A stretch of DNA of 13,967 bases from Desulfobacterales bacterium. Lineage in GTDB: Bacteria; Desulfobacterota; Desulfobacteria; Desulfobacterales; C00003060. Position 1 is the first letter of the stretch; the number at the start of each line of letters is the position of its first letter. Made by a program: the position numbers and the translations under genes. The stretch is taken from assembly GCA_030668505.1 (NCBI GenBank), contig DAOUTV010000020.1, positions 1-13,967 on the forward strand. Reading direction: 5' to 3'. Below the pieces are notes generated by a model. That model was not told the DNA's origin, made no database searches, and worked only from the letters and a program-made list of their open reading frames with translations. Positions 1-6,486 of the stretch are shown here, piece after piece.

Positions 1-2313
1 CTCCAGGTGCGCGCCTTTCAAAGCTATTTCCCCGGCTTGATCGTTCCCGAGCATAGCACGTCGATAGGTGCTCTGGGGGTTGCTTTACAGGCCCTTGAAT
101 TGGGGATAGAAAATCATCTGAATTTTGAAGGATCGATTGTCAGTGCGAGAGAGGAATCTGTTGGTCTGCCCTTGGCATCCAAGCTGGAGTTGAAGCAGAC
201 GGATTTTCCAGAGGACAACGAGGTTAGAAAAAGGTCGATCAAGAAAAACCTCCCAGTCTATTTAGGTATCGATATTGGCTCTACAACTACTAAATATGCC
301 CTAATTAATGAAGATTGCGAGATTATTCATAAGAAATATATCCACACCCAAGGAAAGCCGGTTGAGGTGACGCAGAAGCTATTAACAACAATTCGAGATG
401 AAATGGGAGACGAGATTGAAATTATTGGAATAGCCACGACCGGATCAGGTCGAAATGTGGTTGGGGATTTCCTGAATACGGACCTGATCATCGACGAGAT
501 CACGGCCCACGCCAGGGGTGCTGTGGAGATAGATACCACAATTGATACGATCTTTGAGATCGGTGGTCAGGATTCAAAGTACATTTATATCGCAAACACT
601 TATCCCCTTGATTTTGACATGAACAAGGTATGTGCTGCCGGTACGGGGAGTTTTCTCCATGAACTTGCTAATAAGTATGGCATCAATATCGTGGGTGAAT
701 TTCAGGAGATCGCACTCTCATCCGATCATCCAATAAAGTTGGCAGAGCGATGCACTGTTTTCATGGAATCAGACCTGGTTTCTTATCATCAAAAAGGGGT
801 TTCAAAGAACGATCTCATAGCAGGACTTTGCTATGCCATTGTCTACAACTATCTTAATCGTGTTGTGGGTAAGAGAAGAGTGGGCCAAAGGGTCATGTTT
901 CTTGGGGGGCCTTCTTTAAACAAAGGTGTAGTGGCGGCCTTCGAAAATGTCCTCGGTCGTGGTCTTGTCGTTCCCAAGCACAGGGAAGTGCTTGGTGCCT
1001 TTGGGGCTGCAATTAGCCTGAAAGAAAAGATGATTCGTGAAAACAAGAAGCGAAGTATATTCCGGGGATTGGATAGCGCCATCAACGATCGAATGGCTTA
1101 TAAGGAAAAGACCTGCCGTGCAGACCCCAAATGCCACAATCAATGTAAGCTCAAAATATACAATTTTGATGGCCGAAAGAGTATCTGGGGAGGAGAATGC
1201 GGTCGGTATGAACTGATCGGGAGAAGGGGCCCAAAGAAAGAGAACTACTTCCAATTGAGAGAGAAGATATGGCAGGCCCATATGTCGGGTGTCTATGAAG
1301 AGTTGAGCGGAGAACGCGTCATGGAGGTAAATGGACGGCCAACAGTTGGGATGCAAAGGGCGCTTTACTTCCACCAGACCGGGGTTTTATGGGCACATTT
1401 TTTTGATCGACTCGGTTTCAGACTTGTCCTCACTCCGCCTACCAACAGCCGTATCTCAAGTGCTGGAATCGAAGCGATGAACGCAGAGACCTGTTATCCT
1501 GTCAAGGTATCCCATGGTCATGTTAAGGAACTTATTGGAAAGACAAGCTACCTGTATCTGCCCTCCATTGTCAACGTGCGCACCCCAGATGACTCTGAGA
1601 AGGGGTTTTATTGCCCCCTTGTACAGGCTAACCAGTATATGGTTCGTAGTGCCCTTGAACTTGAAAAAGGCTCCATTTTGAGCCCAGTTATCCATCTCAA
1701 ATACGACACTCCCAGCCTATCCCTGGAACTGGGGGAACAGCTTTCAAAAAGGCTCGGAAAAAGCAGATTAGAAATTAGAAAGGCCCTTGAATATGCTTTG
1801 GAGAGGCAGAATGAATTTATCAGGGCAATGCATGAAAAGGGCAAGGAAATCATGGCCACTCACAGCCATGAAAGCCCTTTGGTCGTGGTCACAGGACGTC
1901 CTTACAACCTGTACGATGAAAGGTTGAATTTGAGGCTTGGACAGAATTTGGCCAAGATTGGCGTGAGTGCCCTGCCCATGGACTTCATTGATGTCACCTC
2001 TGTAGACCTTTCTGACTTTCCTTCCATGTACTGGGGATTGGGGGCCCAGATTCTGAGAGCCGCCAAATTCATAGAGGGCCATGCCAATTATTTTGGTCTC
2101 CATATTACAAATTTCAGCTGTGGTGCAGATTCTTTCATTGAGCATTTTTATAAGTACATTATGGGAGATAAACCCTACCTCATTTTGGAACTGGATGAGC
2201 ACAGTGCGGTAGCGGGTGCGATGACGAGATTGGAGGCCTACAAAAATGTCATTGAAAATACTATGCAGAAACTGAATACCGAGTTGTACGTAGGACTAAA
2301 GGCAGCCAATTGA
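1..2313 (+). CDS. 2-hydroxyacyl-CoA dehydratase/benzoyl-CoA reductase-type activase with DUF2229 region, 5' partial
   Basis: The reading frame is open to the left edge, so this is the C-terminal part (about 770 residues) of a longer protein. Residue numbers count from the GTG at position 7. Residues 11-33 (VPEHSTSIGALGVAL...) look like the end of a first ASKHA-type ATPase domain that lies mostly outside the window. A second, complete BcrA/BadF/HgdC-type domain follows: phosphate-binding GIDIGSTTTK at 87-96, TTGSGR 144-149, EIGGQDSKY 184-192 and NKVCAAGTGSF 206-216. C209 and C249 have the spacing of the two cysteines that bridge a [4Fe-4S] cluster between the subunits of HgdC-type activases. 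C370, C376, C380 and C398 form a cysteine-rich linker, and the DUF2229-type region runs from about 445 to 745 (GRPYN at 630-634). The family uses ATP hydrolysis to push a low-potential electron into a partner enzyme. The partner is not encoded here, so the substrate is unknown. Confidence 0.88.
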   Translation, partial: LQVRAFQSYFPGLIVPEHSTSIGALGVALQALELGIENHLNFEGSIVSAREESVGLPLASKLELKQTDFPEDNEVRKRSIKKNLPVYLGIDIGSTTTKYALINEDCEIIHKKYIHTQGKPVEVTQKLLTTIRDEMGDEIEIIGIATTGSGRNVVGDFLNTDLIIDEITAHARGAVEIDTTIDTIFEIGGQDSKYIYIANTYPLDFDMNKVCAAGTGSFLHELANKYGINIVGEFQEIALSSDHPIKLAERCTVFMESDLVSYHQKGVSKNDLIAGLCYAIVYNYLNRVVGKRRVGQRVMFLGGPSLNKGVVAAFENVLGRGLVVPKHREVLGAFGAAISLKEKMIRENKKRSIFRGLDSAINDRMAYKEKTCRADPKCHNQCKLKIYNFDGRKSIWGGECGRYELIGRRGPKKENYFQLREKIWQAHMSGVYEELSGERVMEVNGRPTVGMQRALYFHQTGVLWAHFFDRLGFRLVLTPPTNSRISSAGIEAMNAETCYPVKVSHGHVKELIGKTSYLYLPSIVNVRTPDDSEKGFYCPLVQANQYMVRSALELEKGSILSPVIHLKYDTPSLSLELGEQLSKRLGKSRLEIRKALEYALERQNEFIRAMHEKGKEIMATHSHESPLVVVTGRPYNLYDERLNLRLGQNLAKIGVSALPMDFIDVTSVDLSDFPSMYWGLGAQILRAAKFIEGHANYFGLHITNFSCGADSFIEHFYKYIMGDKPYLILELDEHSAVAGAMTRLEAYKNVIENTMQKLNTELYVGLKAAN

Positions 2314-2320
2314 GGTAAAT

Positions 2321-3679
2321 ATGGAAGCACAAAAGAGTGCGACTTTTCAATCCCTTTCTGAAAATGTTGGACAATTTAGCCTCCGGGATAAGACCTTGCT
2401 AATACCTGAGATGAACAGAATAGGCGCTCATCTCCTTGCCGGGGTTTTTAGGAGCTTCGGCGTTAATGCTTTAGTCATGGAAACCTATGAGGGCCTTGAT
2501 CTTGGTAAGGAGTTCACTTCAGGAAAGGAGTGTTTCCCGTGCCAGGTGACCACCGGTGACATCCTGCTTTTCCTGGAAAAGGAAAAGGAAAGCTTGGGTG
2601 ACGACTTTAACCCTGAAGATTACATATTTTTTATGCCCGAGTCGGATGGTCCATGCCGTTTCGGAATGTATAATAAATACCAGAGAATCGTCTTAGATTC
2701 CTTCCCTGAATTTAGAGGAGTGAAAATCGGTTCGCTCACTTCAGAGAATTCCTATGCCCTCAAAGGTATGATTGAGAAGGAACGGACCAGGGATTTCCGT
2801 AAAGCGGCCTATTTTTCCGTGGTGATAGGTGACATCCTGGACAGGCTTCTCTGGAGGATAAGGCCCTATGAAAAAGAACAGGGTGCGACAGATGGTTTCA
2901 TAGAGCGATCCATGATGACAATGGCCGATCACTTTGAATCTTATGGTGCCAAGAAAGACTTTGATACGATTCTTGATAAACTGGAAGCGGTTATTGAAGA
3001 GGGAAAAGCCCTTATTGACCCTGACATTCCTCCCAAACCCCTGATCAGTATTGTGGGTGAGATTTACCTGAGAACCCATGTAAAATCCAATCAGGATTTG
3101 ATCAGGATGCTGGAGCGATACGGGGCTGAGGTCGTGAACGCCACTATTGCTGAATGGGTAAATTACACGACCTATGATAAGGTGAGGGAGGCCAAGGTAG
3201 GGCTCCGGTTGAATCTTAAGCAATTTCGTTTCGACAAGGCGAAATCTAACCTTAAACAGGTTCTCAGCTATGGGGGGGATCTCCTGTACCAGCATATCAG
3301 ACTTGATCAGGCCTACAAACGGGTGAAACCTTTACTTGACCTGGCTGGGGATCATCGGATAGCGCACCTGGAAAAAACCCTTATAAAGAATGATCTCTAT
3401 TCTTTCGAGTTAGGAACGGAGGCGTGTCTGAGCATTGCCGGGATCATGGAACATATGCACGATGGGTATAACGGCATAGCAAACGTATATCCTTTTACCT
3501 GCATGCCGAGCACTATTACCTCATCTATTGTGAGACCTATCATGAACCGTGAAAGGATTCCCTATCTGGACGCCCCTTATGATGGCAGCTATCAGCCCGG
3601 CAGGGAGGCTGGCATCAGGACTTTTATGTACCAGGCGTATCAGCACCATAAGAGACGTGGGAGGAAAAAACACAGTTAG
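2321..3679 (+). CDS. Activase-associated protein (COG3581-like, C-terminal module of large CoA activases)
   Basis: This 452-residue soluble protein resembles the C-terminal module that, in many anaerobes, is fused to the double-ATPase/DUF2229 protein encoded just upstream. Visible motifs are SGKECFPC at 67-74 (C71, C74), GPCRFGMY at 110-117 (C112), EACLSIAG around C369, TCMPS around C394 and a YDGSYQPGREAG stretch near the C terminus. The five cysteines are plausible iron-sulfur ligands, but that is inference. The ATG lies 7 bases after the upstream TGA, and its ribosome-binding GAGG (2312-2315) overlaps that stop, so the genes are an operon and probably coupled. They lie in different frames, and both ends look natural, so I read this as a split gene pair and not a recent frameshift. 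Function is likely ATP-driven electron transfer, probably with the upstream protein; the substrate is unknown. Confidence 0.8.
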   Translation: MEAQKSATFQSLSENVGQFSLRDKTLLIPEMNRIGAHLLAGVFRSFGVNALVMETYEGLDLGKEFTSGKECFPCQVTTGDILLFLEKEKESLGDDFNPEDYIFFMPESDGPCRFGMYNKYQRIVLDSFPEFRGVKIGSLTSENSYALKGMIEKERTRDFRKAAYFSVVIGDILDRLLWRIRPYEKEQGATDGFIERSMMTMADHFESYGAKKDFDTILDKLEAVIEEGKALIDPDIPPKPLISIVGEIYLRTHVKSNQDLIRMLERYGAEVVNATIAEWVNYTTYDKVREAKVGLRLNLKQFRFDKAKSNLKQVLSYGGDLLYQHIRLDQAYKRVKPLLDLAGDHRIAHLEKTLIKNDLYSFELGTEACLSIAGIMEHMHDGYNGIANVYPFTCMPSTITSSIVRPIMNRERIPYLDAPYDGSYQPGREAGIRTFMYQAYQHHKRRGRKKHS

Positions 3680-3821
3680 TGTCCACCCAGAAACGGCATC
3701 TTTTGTCCCGATACTGCGTTCTCCGCAGGTTTCTATCCTCGACGTAGCGCTGCTACGCCTGCGGTAGAAACCTTTGTGCGGCCTTGTCTCGGAACAAACC
3801 CTACCATTTCTGGATCGACAC
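3679..3821. repeat. 143-bp ungapped imperfect palindrome
   Basis: The arms pair without a single gap around a centre at 3750 (i + j = 7500). By hand count 46 of 71 positions are Watson-Crick pairs, and several more are G-T. The best blocks are 3679-3683/3817-3821, 3687-3693/3807-3813, 3702-3706/3794-3798, 3708-3711/3789-3792, 3727-3735/3765-3773 (AGGTTTCTA) and the tip 3743-3748/3752-3757 (CGTAGC). The palindrome begins at the last base of the TAG stop of the preceding gene. It has no T-tract typical of an intrinsic terminator, although it may still protect or end the transcript. It resembles a REP/MITE-type mobile palindrome. Confidence 0.75.
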
Positions 3822-3830
3822 CGGTTAGGC

Positions 3831-3890
3831 GTTCAGAGGTTCAGGGTTCAGAGGTTGTAACCCCGAACGGTGAACCTTGAACCTGTGAAC
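3831..3890. repeat. Mirrored 7/8-mer array (GTTCA / TGAAC units)
   Basis: GTTCA recurs at 3831, 3839 and 3846 (steps of 8 and 7), with GTTCAGAGGTT duplicated at 3831-3841 and 3846-3856. After a short spacer the complement TGAAC recurs at 3871, 3878 and 3886 (steps of 7 and 8). The arms 3831-3850 and 3871-3890 pair at 18 of 20 positions, so a strong stem-loop is possible. No coding sequence overlaps it. Confidence 0.7.
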
Positions 3891-3948
3891 GGTTAACAAA
3901 AAGGTTTATTCTTTCGATGTCGTGACGGTGGTCTCGTATACTCACCTT

Positions 3949-4084
3949 CGCCAGAATGCCCCGTGCGGAACACGGGGATAAATGGCGTGGTGACCCGCCA
4001 TAGCCTCGGCGAAGGCGGGTTATTGCTTCGGCGAGTTCCGCCATCCTGAGAAACAGTCAGGATGCCCTGTGCGGGAGCACAGGG
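3949..4084. repeat. Cluster of four hairpins in the convergent spacer
   Basis: Hairpin 1 has an outer stem CGCCA/TGGCG (3949-3953/3983-3987) and an inner stem CCCCGTG/CACGGGG (3959-3965/3971-3977). Hairpin 2 is ACCCGCC/GGCGGGT (3993-3999/4014-4020). Hairpin 3 is CATCCTGA/TCAGGATG (4042-4049/4057-4064). Hairpin 4 is CCCTGTGC/GCACAGGG (4065-4072/4077-4084). The cluster begins 11 bases beyond the stop of the minus-strand exchanger gene, so it would form in that gene's 3' untranslated RNA. There is no T-run for classical termination. Hairpins 1 and 4 contain two copies of one sequence. The remaining bases from 3891 to 3948 show nothing recognisable. Confidence 0.65.
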
Positions 4085-4095
4085 AGGCTTCACTT

Positions 4096-5025
4096 TTATG
4101 CCTGAGCCCAAAAATCAAACACCCACCGAATAAGATTGATCCCCACAAGAAAAAATCCTTCGGCACGGGAAACACGAAAGCCTGTGCGCATGAACACAAC
4201 CACAAGAAACACCATACCTACAAGTATATAGAGGCTGCCCAGGCCGGCTGCATCAATGGTTAGGGGACGCAGTATCCCTGCTAAGCCGAGCACCCCTAAA
4301 AGGTTGTAAAGATCACTGCCAATAAGGTTTCCAACAGATATACTGTATCGCCCCTTGAGTGCTGCTGCCAGTGATACGGCAAATTCCGGTGCAGAGGTGC
4401 CTGCAGCAACTATGGTTACCCCAATGACCCACTCAGAAATGCCAAATGACCGGGCCAGAGTAACAGCTGACCAGACAAGGAGGTGTCCTCCGGCGGCTAC
4501 TGTGATGACGCCTAAAAGAAAGAGGGGGACATCTTTCCAGGTTGCATCTTCTGCGGGTTCTTTTTCCTCCACAGGGGCTTTTTTCCAGAACAGGTAACCA
4601 AGGTATAATACAAGCCCGAGCAGAAGGAAAAATCCTTCTTGGTGGGTTAAGGTCAAGTCACTGAGAAATAGAACCAAAACACATGTCACACCCAGTAGAA
4701 AGAGGCCGTCTCTCCAGACAAGGGCCGGAGTAGTCGTAATGCTTCGGATAGCAGCACAGCCACCCAGTATGAACCCGAGATTAAAAATGTTGGATCCTAC
4801 CACGTTGCTGACCGATATATCTGGTAGTCCCCTGATTGCGGCATTTATGGTCACCGCAAATTCGGGTGCAGAGGTCCCCATGGCAACTATGGTTAAACCA
4901 ATGGCCAGATCGGACATACGGAGCTTGCGGGCGATGCGCACTGCTGACTCGACAAGCCAATGGGACCCCTTCCACAGCAAACCCATCGATATTGCCGTCA
5001 TTAGGACATACAACAAAATACTCAT
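4096..5025 (-). CDS. Calcium/sodium antiporter, CaCA superfamily (YrbG-like)
   Basis: This integral membrane exchanger of about 309 residues probably moves Ca2+ out of the cell in exchange for Na+ or H+. Two homologous halves are clear. The first alpha repeat reads GTSAPEFAVTINAA followed by VVGSNIFNLGF; the second reads GTSAPEFAVSLAAA followed by LIGSDLYNLLGVLG. The acidic residues in the SAPE and GS(N/D) motifs are the ion-binding core of this superfamily. About ten hydrophobic segments alternate with short loops, and a charged loop (KKAPVEEKEPAEDATWK) separates the halves. I chose the ATG at 5025 because AGGA lies 8 bases upstream of it on the minus strand; a GTG at 5064 would add 13 residues but has no ribosome-binding site. 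The gene stands alone, converging with the activase genes. Length and motifs are normal for bacterial YrbG-type exchangers. The transported ion is inferred from the family. Confidence 0.9.
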   Translation of the reverse strand: MSILLYVLMTAISMGLLWKGSHWLVESAVRIARKLRMSDLAIGLTIVAMGTSAPEFAVTINAAIRGLPDISVSNVVGSNIFNLGFILGGCAAIRSITTTPALVWRDGLFLLGVTCVLVLFLSDLTLTHQEGFFLLLGLVLYLGYLFWKKAPVEEKEPAEDATWKDVPLFLLGVITVAAGGHLLVWSAVTLARSFGISEWVIGVTIVAAGTSAPEFAVSLAAALKGRYSISVGNLIGSDLYNLLGVLGLAGILRPLTIDAAGLGSLYILVGMVFLVVVFMRTGFRVSRAEGFFLVGINLIRWVFDFWAQA

Positions 5026-5099
5026 GGCGATAGTCCTAACCCGGATAAACCGGAAATACGACACGAAGTGAAGCTTGCGCTAACCACGAAATCCTAAAT

Positions 5100-5158
5100 C
5101 CCTGGCCCAGACCTGGCTTACATGGGCAGCAGAATCATCCGGGCACGTCGCGCCAGGG
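5100..5158. repeat. Inverted repeat CCCTGGC / GCCAGGG upstream of the exchanger gene
   Basis: CCCTGGC (5100-5106) and GCCAGGG (5152-5158) form a 7-bp stem around 45 bases. A competing GCCCA/TGGGC stem (5105-5109/5123-5127) lies inside. It sits 75-133 bases upstream of the exchanger start, so it could be in that gene's leader. No ligand-binding RNA class is recognised, and a 7-bp stem can arise by chance. Confidence 0.3.
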
Positions 5159-5163
5159 CAGGC

Positions 5164-5343
5164 CGAAACAAATCCGAATATCAAATGTCCAAATGCTCGA
5201 AACTGTGGGTGCACCTTACTTCTGCGTAGTCGCACTCAGAAAGCATTTCACTGGCATCATAATGATAGAATTTTTTTCGTTTTGAATTTTGTATTTTTGT
5301 CATTCGATATTGTTTCGGATTTCGATATTCGGATTTCGGATTT
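5164..5343. repeat. Paired heptamer arrays with 13-bp inverted ends
   Basis: AAATCCGAATATC (5170-5182) recurs inverted as GATATTCGGATTT (5324-5336). On the minus strand the right arm is a tandem array of 7-base units (AATCCGA, AATCCGA, ATATCGA, AATCCGA and a diverged unit) at about 5302-5343. The left arm reads as the same heptamer type on the plus strand (AATCCGA, ATATCAA, ATGTCCA, AATGCTC), about 5171-5198. The roughly 100 bases between the arms contain a T-rich stretch (5271-5300) and no gene. The rest of the 5026-5357 spacer shows no coding sequence; a promoter for the exchanger gene must lie in it, but I cannot place one convincingly. Confidence 0.6.
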
Positions 5344-5357
5344 ATGTTCTGCCAGAA

Positions 5358-6269
5358 CTAACACGAATCATAGAACTTAGGAACTAATGTGTTATCATTG
5401 GGAAGTGTAAATTGTGGCGGGGTTTCCGTTGGCTTGAGCAGGGAGTCGGCCTGATTTGTGAAGTGATCCGACAGGCTCATGTAGTGATTTGCCTCCTTGT
5501 CGCGTCCCCGCTTCAGACACCCAGATGCATAGATCGAACACTTGTTTCTTAATGTCGCAACAGTTGCGCAATATTGACTTGGGCTCAATAAATTGCTTTC
5601 AAGGATCTTTTTCAGTGCTTGGATCCGAAATCGGTCAGCGCCCCATCTCCTAGACAGTTGATCCGGATGTCCGCCGTATTTGATCACGAGCGGAGCCTCA
5701 ATCAAATATACGGGGAACCGGCAGGCTGTCCTTAGCCAGAGGTCATAGTCCTCGCATATGGGTAATGTTTCATCAAAGGTGCCTATCTTATCAAACAAGC
5801 TACGGCTCATCATGACGGCCGAAGGGCTCACGATGCACAATTCCAGGCAATATTCAAAGATCATTCCGGAATACTTCTTGTGCCGTTTCTTGGGGTTTAC
5901 ATGATTGCCATTTCTTATCCAGATTTCTTCGGTTTGACAAATCAGAACATCAGGGTTGTTATTGAAAAACGCGATTTGGGTAGAGAGTTTCCCGGGAAGC
6001 CATAAATCATCGGAGTCGAGAAATGTGATAAGGCGACCGGAAGCCCGGGCTATACCAGCATTACGAGCTGCGCTTACCCCTCGATGTTCTTGCCTTATAA
6101 CGCAGATCTGCTGATAGGGTTCGAGAACTTCCGTGGTGTTGTCAGTCGACCCATCGTCTACCACAACTATTTCGAAATCATGAAAGTCCTGAGCTAAGAC
6201 CGATTTAATGGCTCGCTTAAGAACCCATGCGCGGTTATATGTTGGAATGATGACGGTTACGGTTGGCAT
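5358..6269 (-). CDS. Family 2 (GT-A) glycosyltransferase
   Basis: This 303-residue soluble glycosyltransferase probably adds a sugar from a nucleotide-sugar donor to a surface polysaccharide or lipid-linked glycan. The N-terminal GT-A fold is clear: VTVIIPTYNRAW at 4-15, VVVDDGSTDNT at 35-45, GVSAARNAGIARA at 64-76 and the metal-binding DSDD at 85-88. The acceptor-side acidic motif is CEDYDLWLR at 172-180, followed by HPDQLSRRW near 201-209. No transmembrane segment is seen, so it is likely cytoplasmic or peripheral at the inner face of the membrane. The ATG at 6269 is preceded by an AGGGTG-type ribosome-binding site about 10 bases upstream. It is a single gene on the minus strand, divergent from mreB, with no other glycan genes nearby, so the acceptor is unknown. 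It could be a stray remnant of a surface-polysaccharide locus. Confidence 0.88.
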   Translation of the reverse strand: MPTVTVIIPTYNRAWVLKRAIKSVLAQDFHDFEIVVVDDGSTDNTTEVLEPYQQICVIRQEHRGVSAARNAGIARASGRLITFLDSDDLWLPGKLSTQIAFFNNNPDVLICQTEEIWIRNGNHVNPKKRHKKYSGMIFEYCLELCIVSPSAVMMSRSLFDKIGTFDETLPICEDYDLWLRTACRFPVYLIEAPLVIKYGGHPDQLSRRWGADRFRIQALKKILESNLLSPSQYCATVATLRNKCSIYASGCLKRGRDKEANHYMSLSDHFTNQADSLLKPTETPPQFTLPNDNTLVPKFYDSC

Positions 6270-6364
6270 GGAAAAAACACCCTAAACATAATGTAGCAGA
6301 AATCTCAAACAAATTTTATTGTTTTTTGAACCTATTGGACCTATTATTTACTTGAATTAGAGGA

Positions 6365-6391
6365 TTGTATATGCTAATGTGAATTTATAAT
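6365..6391 (+). promoter_or_regulatory. Candidate promoter for the mre-rod operon
   Basis: A perfect TATAAT lies at 6386-6391. A weak TTGTAT (6365-6370) precedes it at a short 15-base spacing. A second option is TTGAAT (6352-6357), 17 bases before TAATGT (6375-6380) with an extended TG. Either would start RNA some 85-100 bases before mreB. It is placed by pattern only. Confidence 0.4.
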
Positions 6392-6402
6392 TTAAGATCC
6401 AA

Positions 6403-6450
6403 GTGGTCTGGACGGTTTATATATGGCGGCGATTACCACAGCTACCGTCC
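6403..6450 (+). other. Possible H-type pseudoknot in the mreB leader
   Basis: Two stems interleave: GTGGT/ACCAC (6403-6407/6435-6439) and GGACGGT/ACCGTCC (6410-6416/6444-6450). The order 5'A-5'B-3'A-3'B is that of an H-type pseudoknot, with connecting loops of 2, 18 and 4 bases. It lies between the candidate -10 box and the mreB ribosome-binding site (AGGAG, 6474-6478). Chance pairing is not excluded. Confidence 0.3.
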
Positions 6451-6486
6451 GCATAATTTATAGAACTTTGATTAGGAGTCTCGAAA

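Noticed and set aside
2305..2325. Frameshift or sequencing error separating the two activase genes
   Set aside because: The second gene has its own ATG with a ribosome-binding site overlapping the first stop, and the junction falls in a variable linker.
3727..3780. Rho-independent terminator of the activase operon
   Set aside because: The stem AGGTTTCTA/TAGAAACCT is real, but only three T follow it and the loop is 29 bases; it is better described as part of the 143-bp palindrome.
3679..3830. Integron attC site: large palindrome ending near GTTAGGC (3824-3830), which fits the GTTRRRY core
   Set aside because: The matching RYYYAAC core is absent at the left end (3670-3676), the GTTAGGC lies outside the paired arms, and there is no integrase or cassette array.
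3831..4084. CRISPR array
   Set aside because: The units are 5-17 bases, imperfect and palindromic, with no regular spacers and no cas genes.
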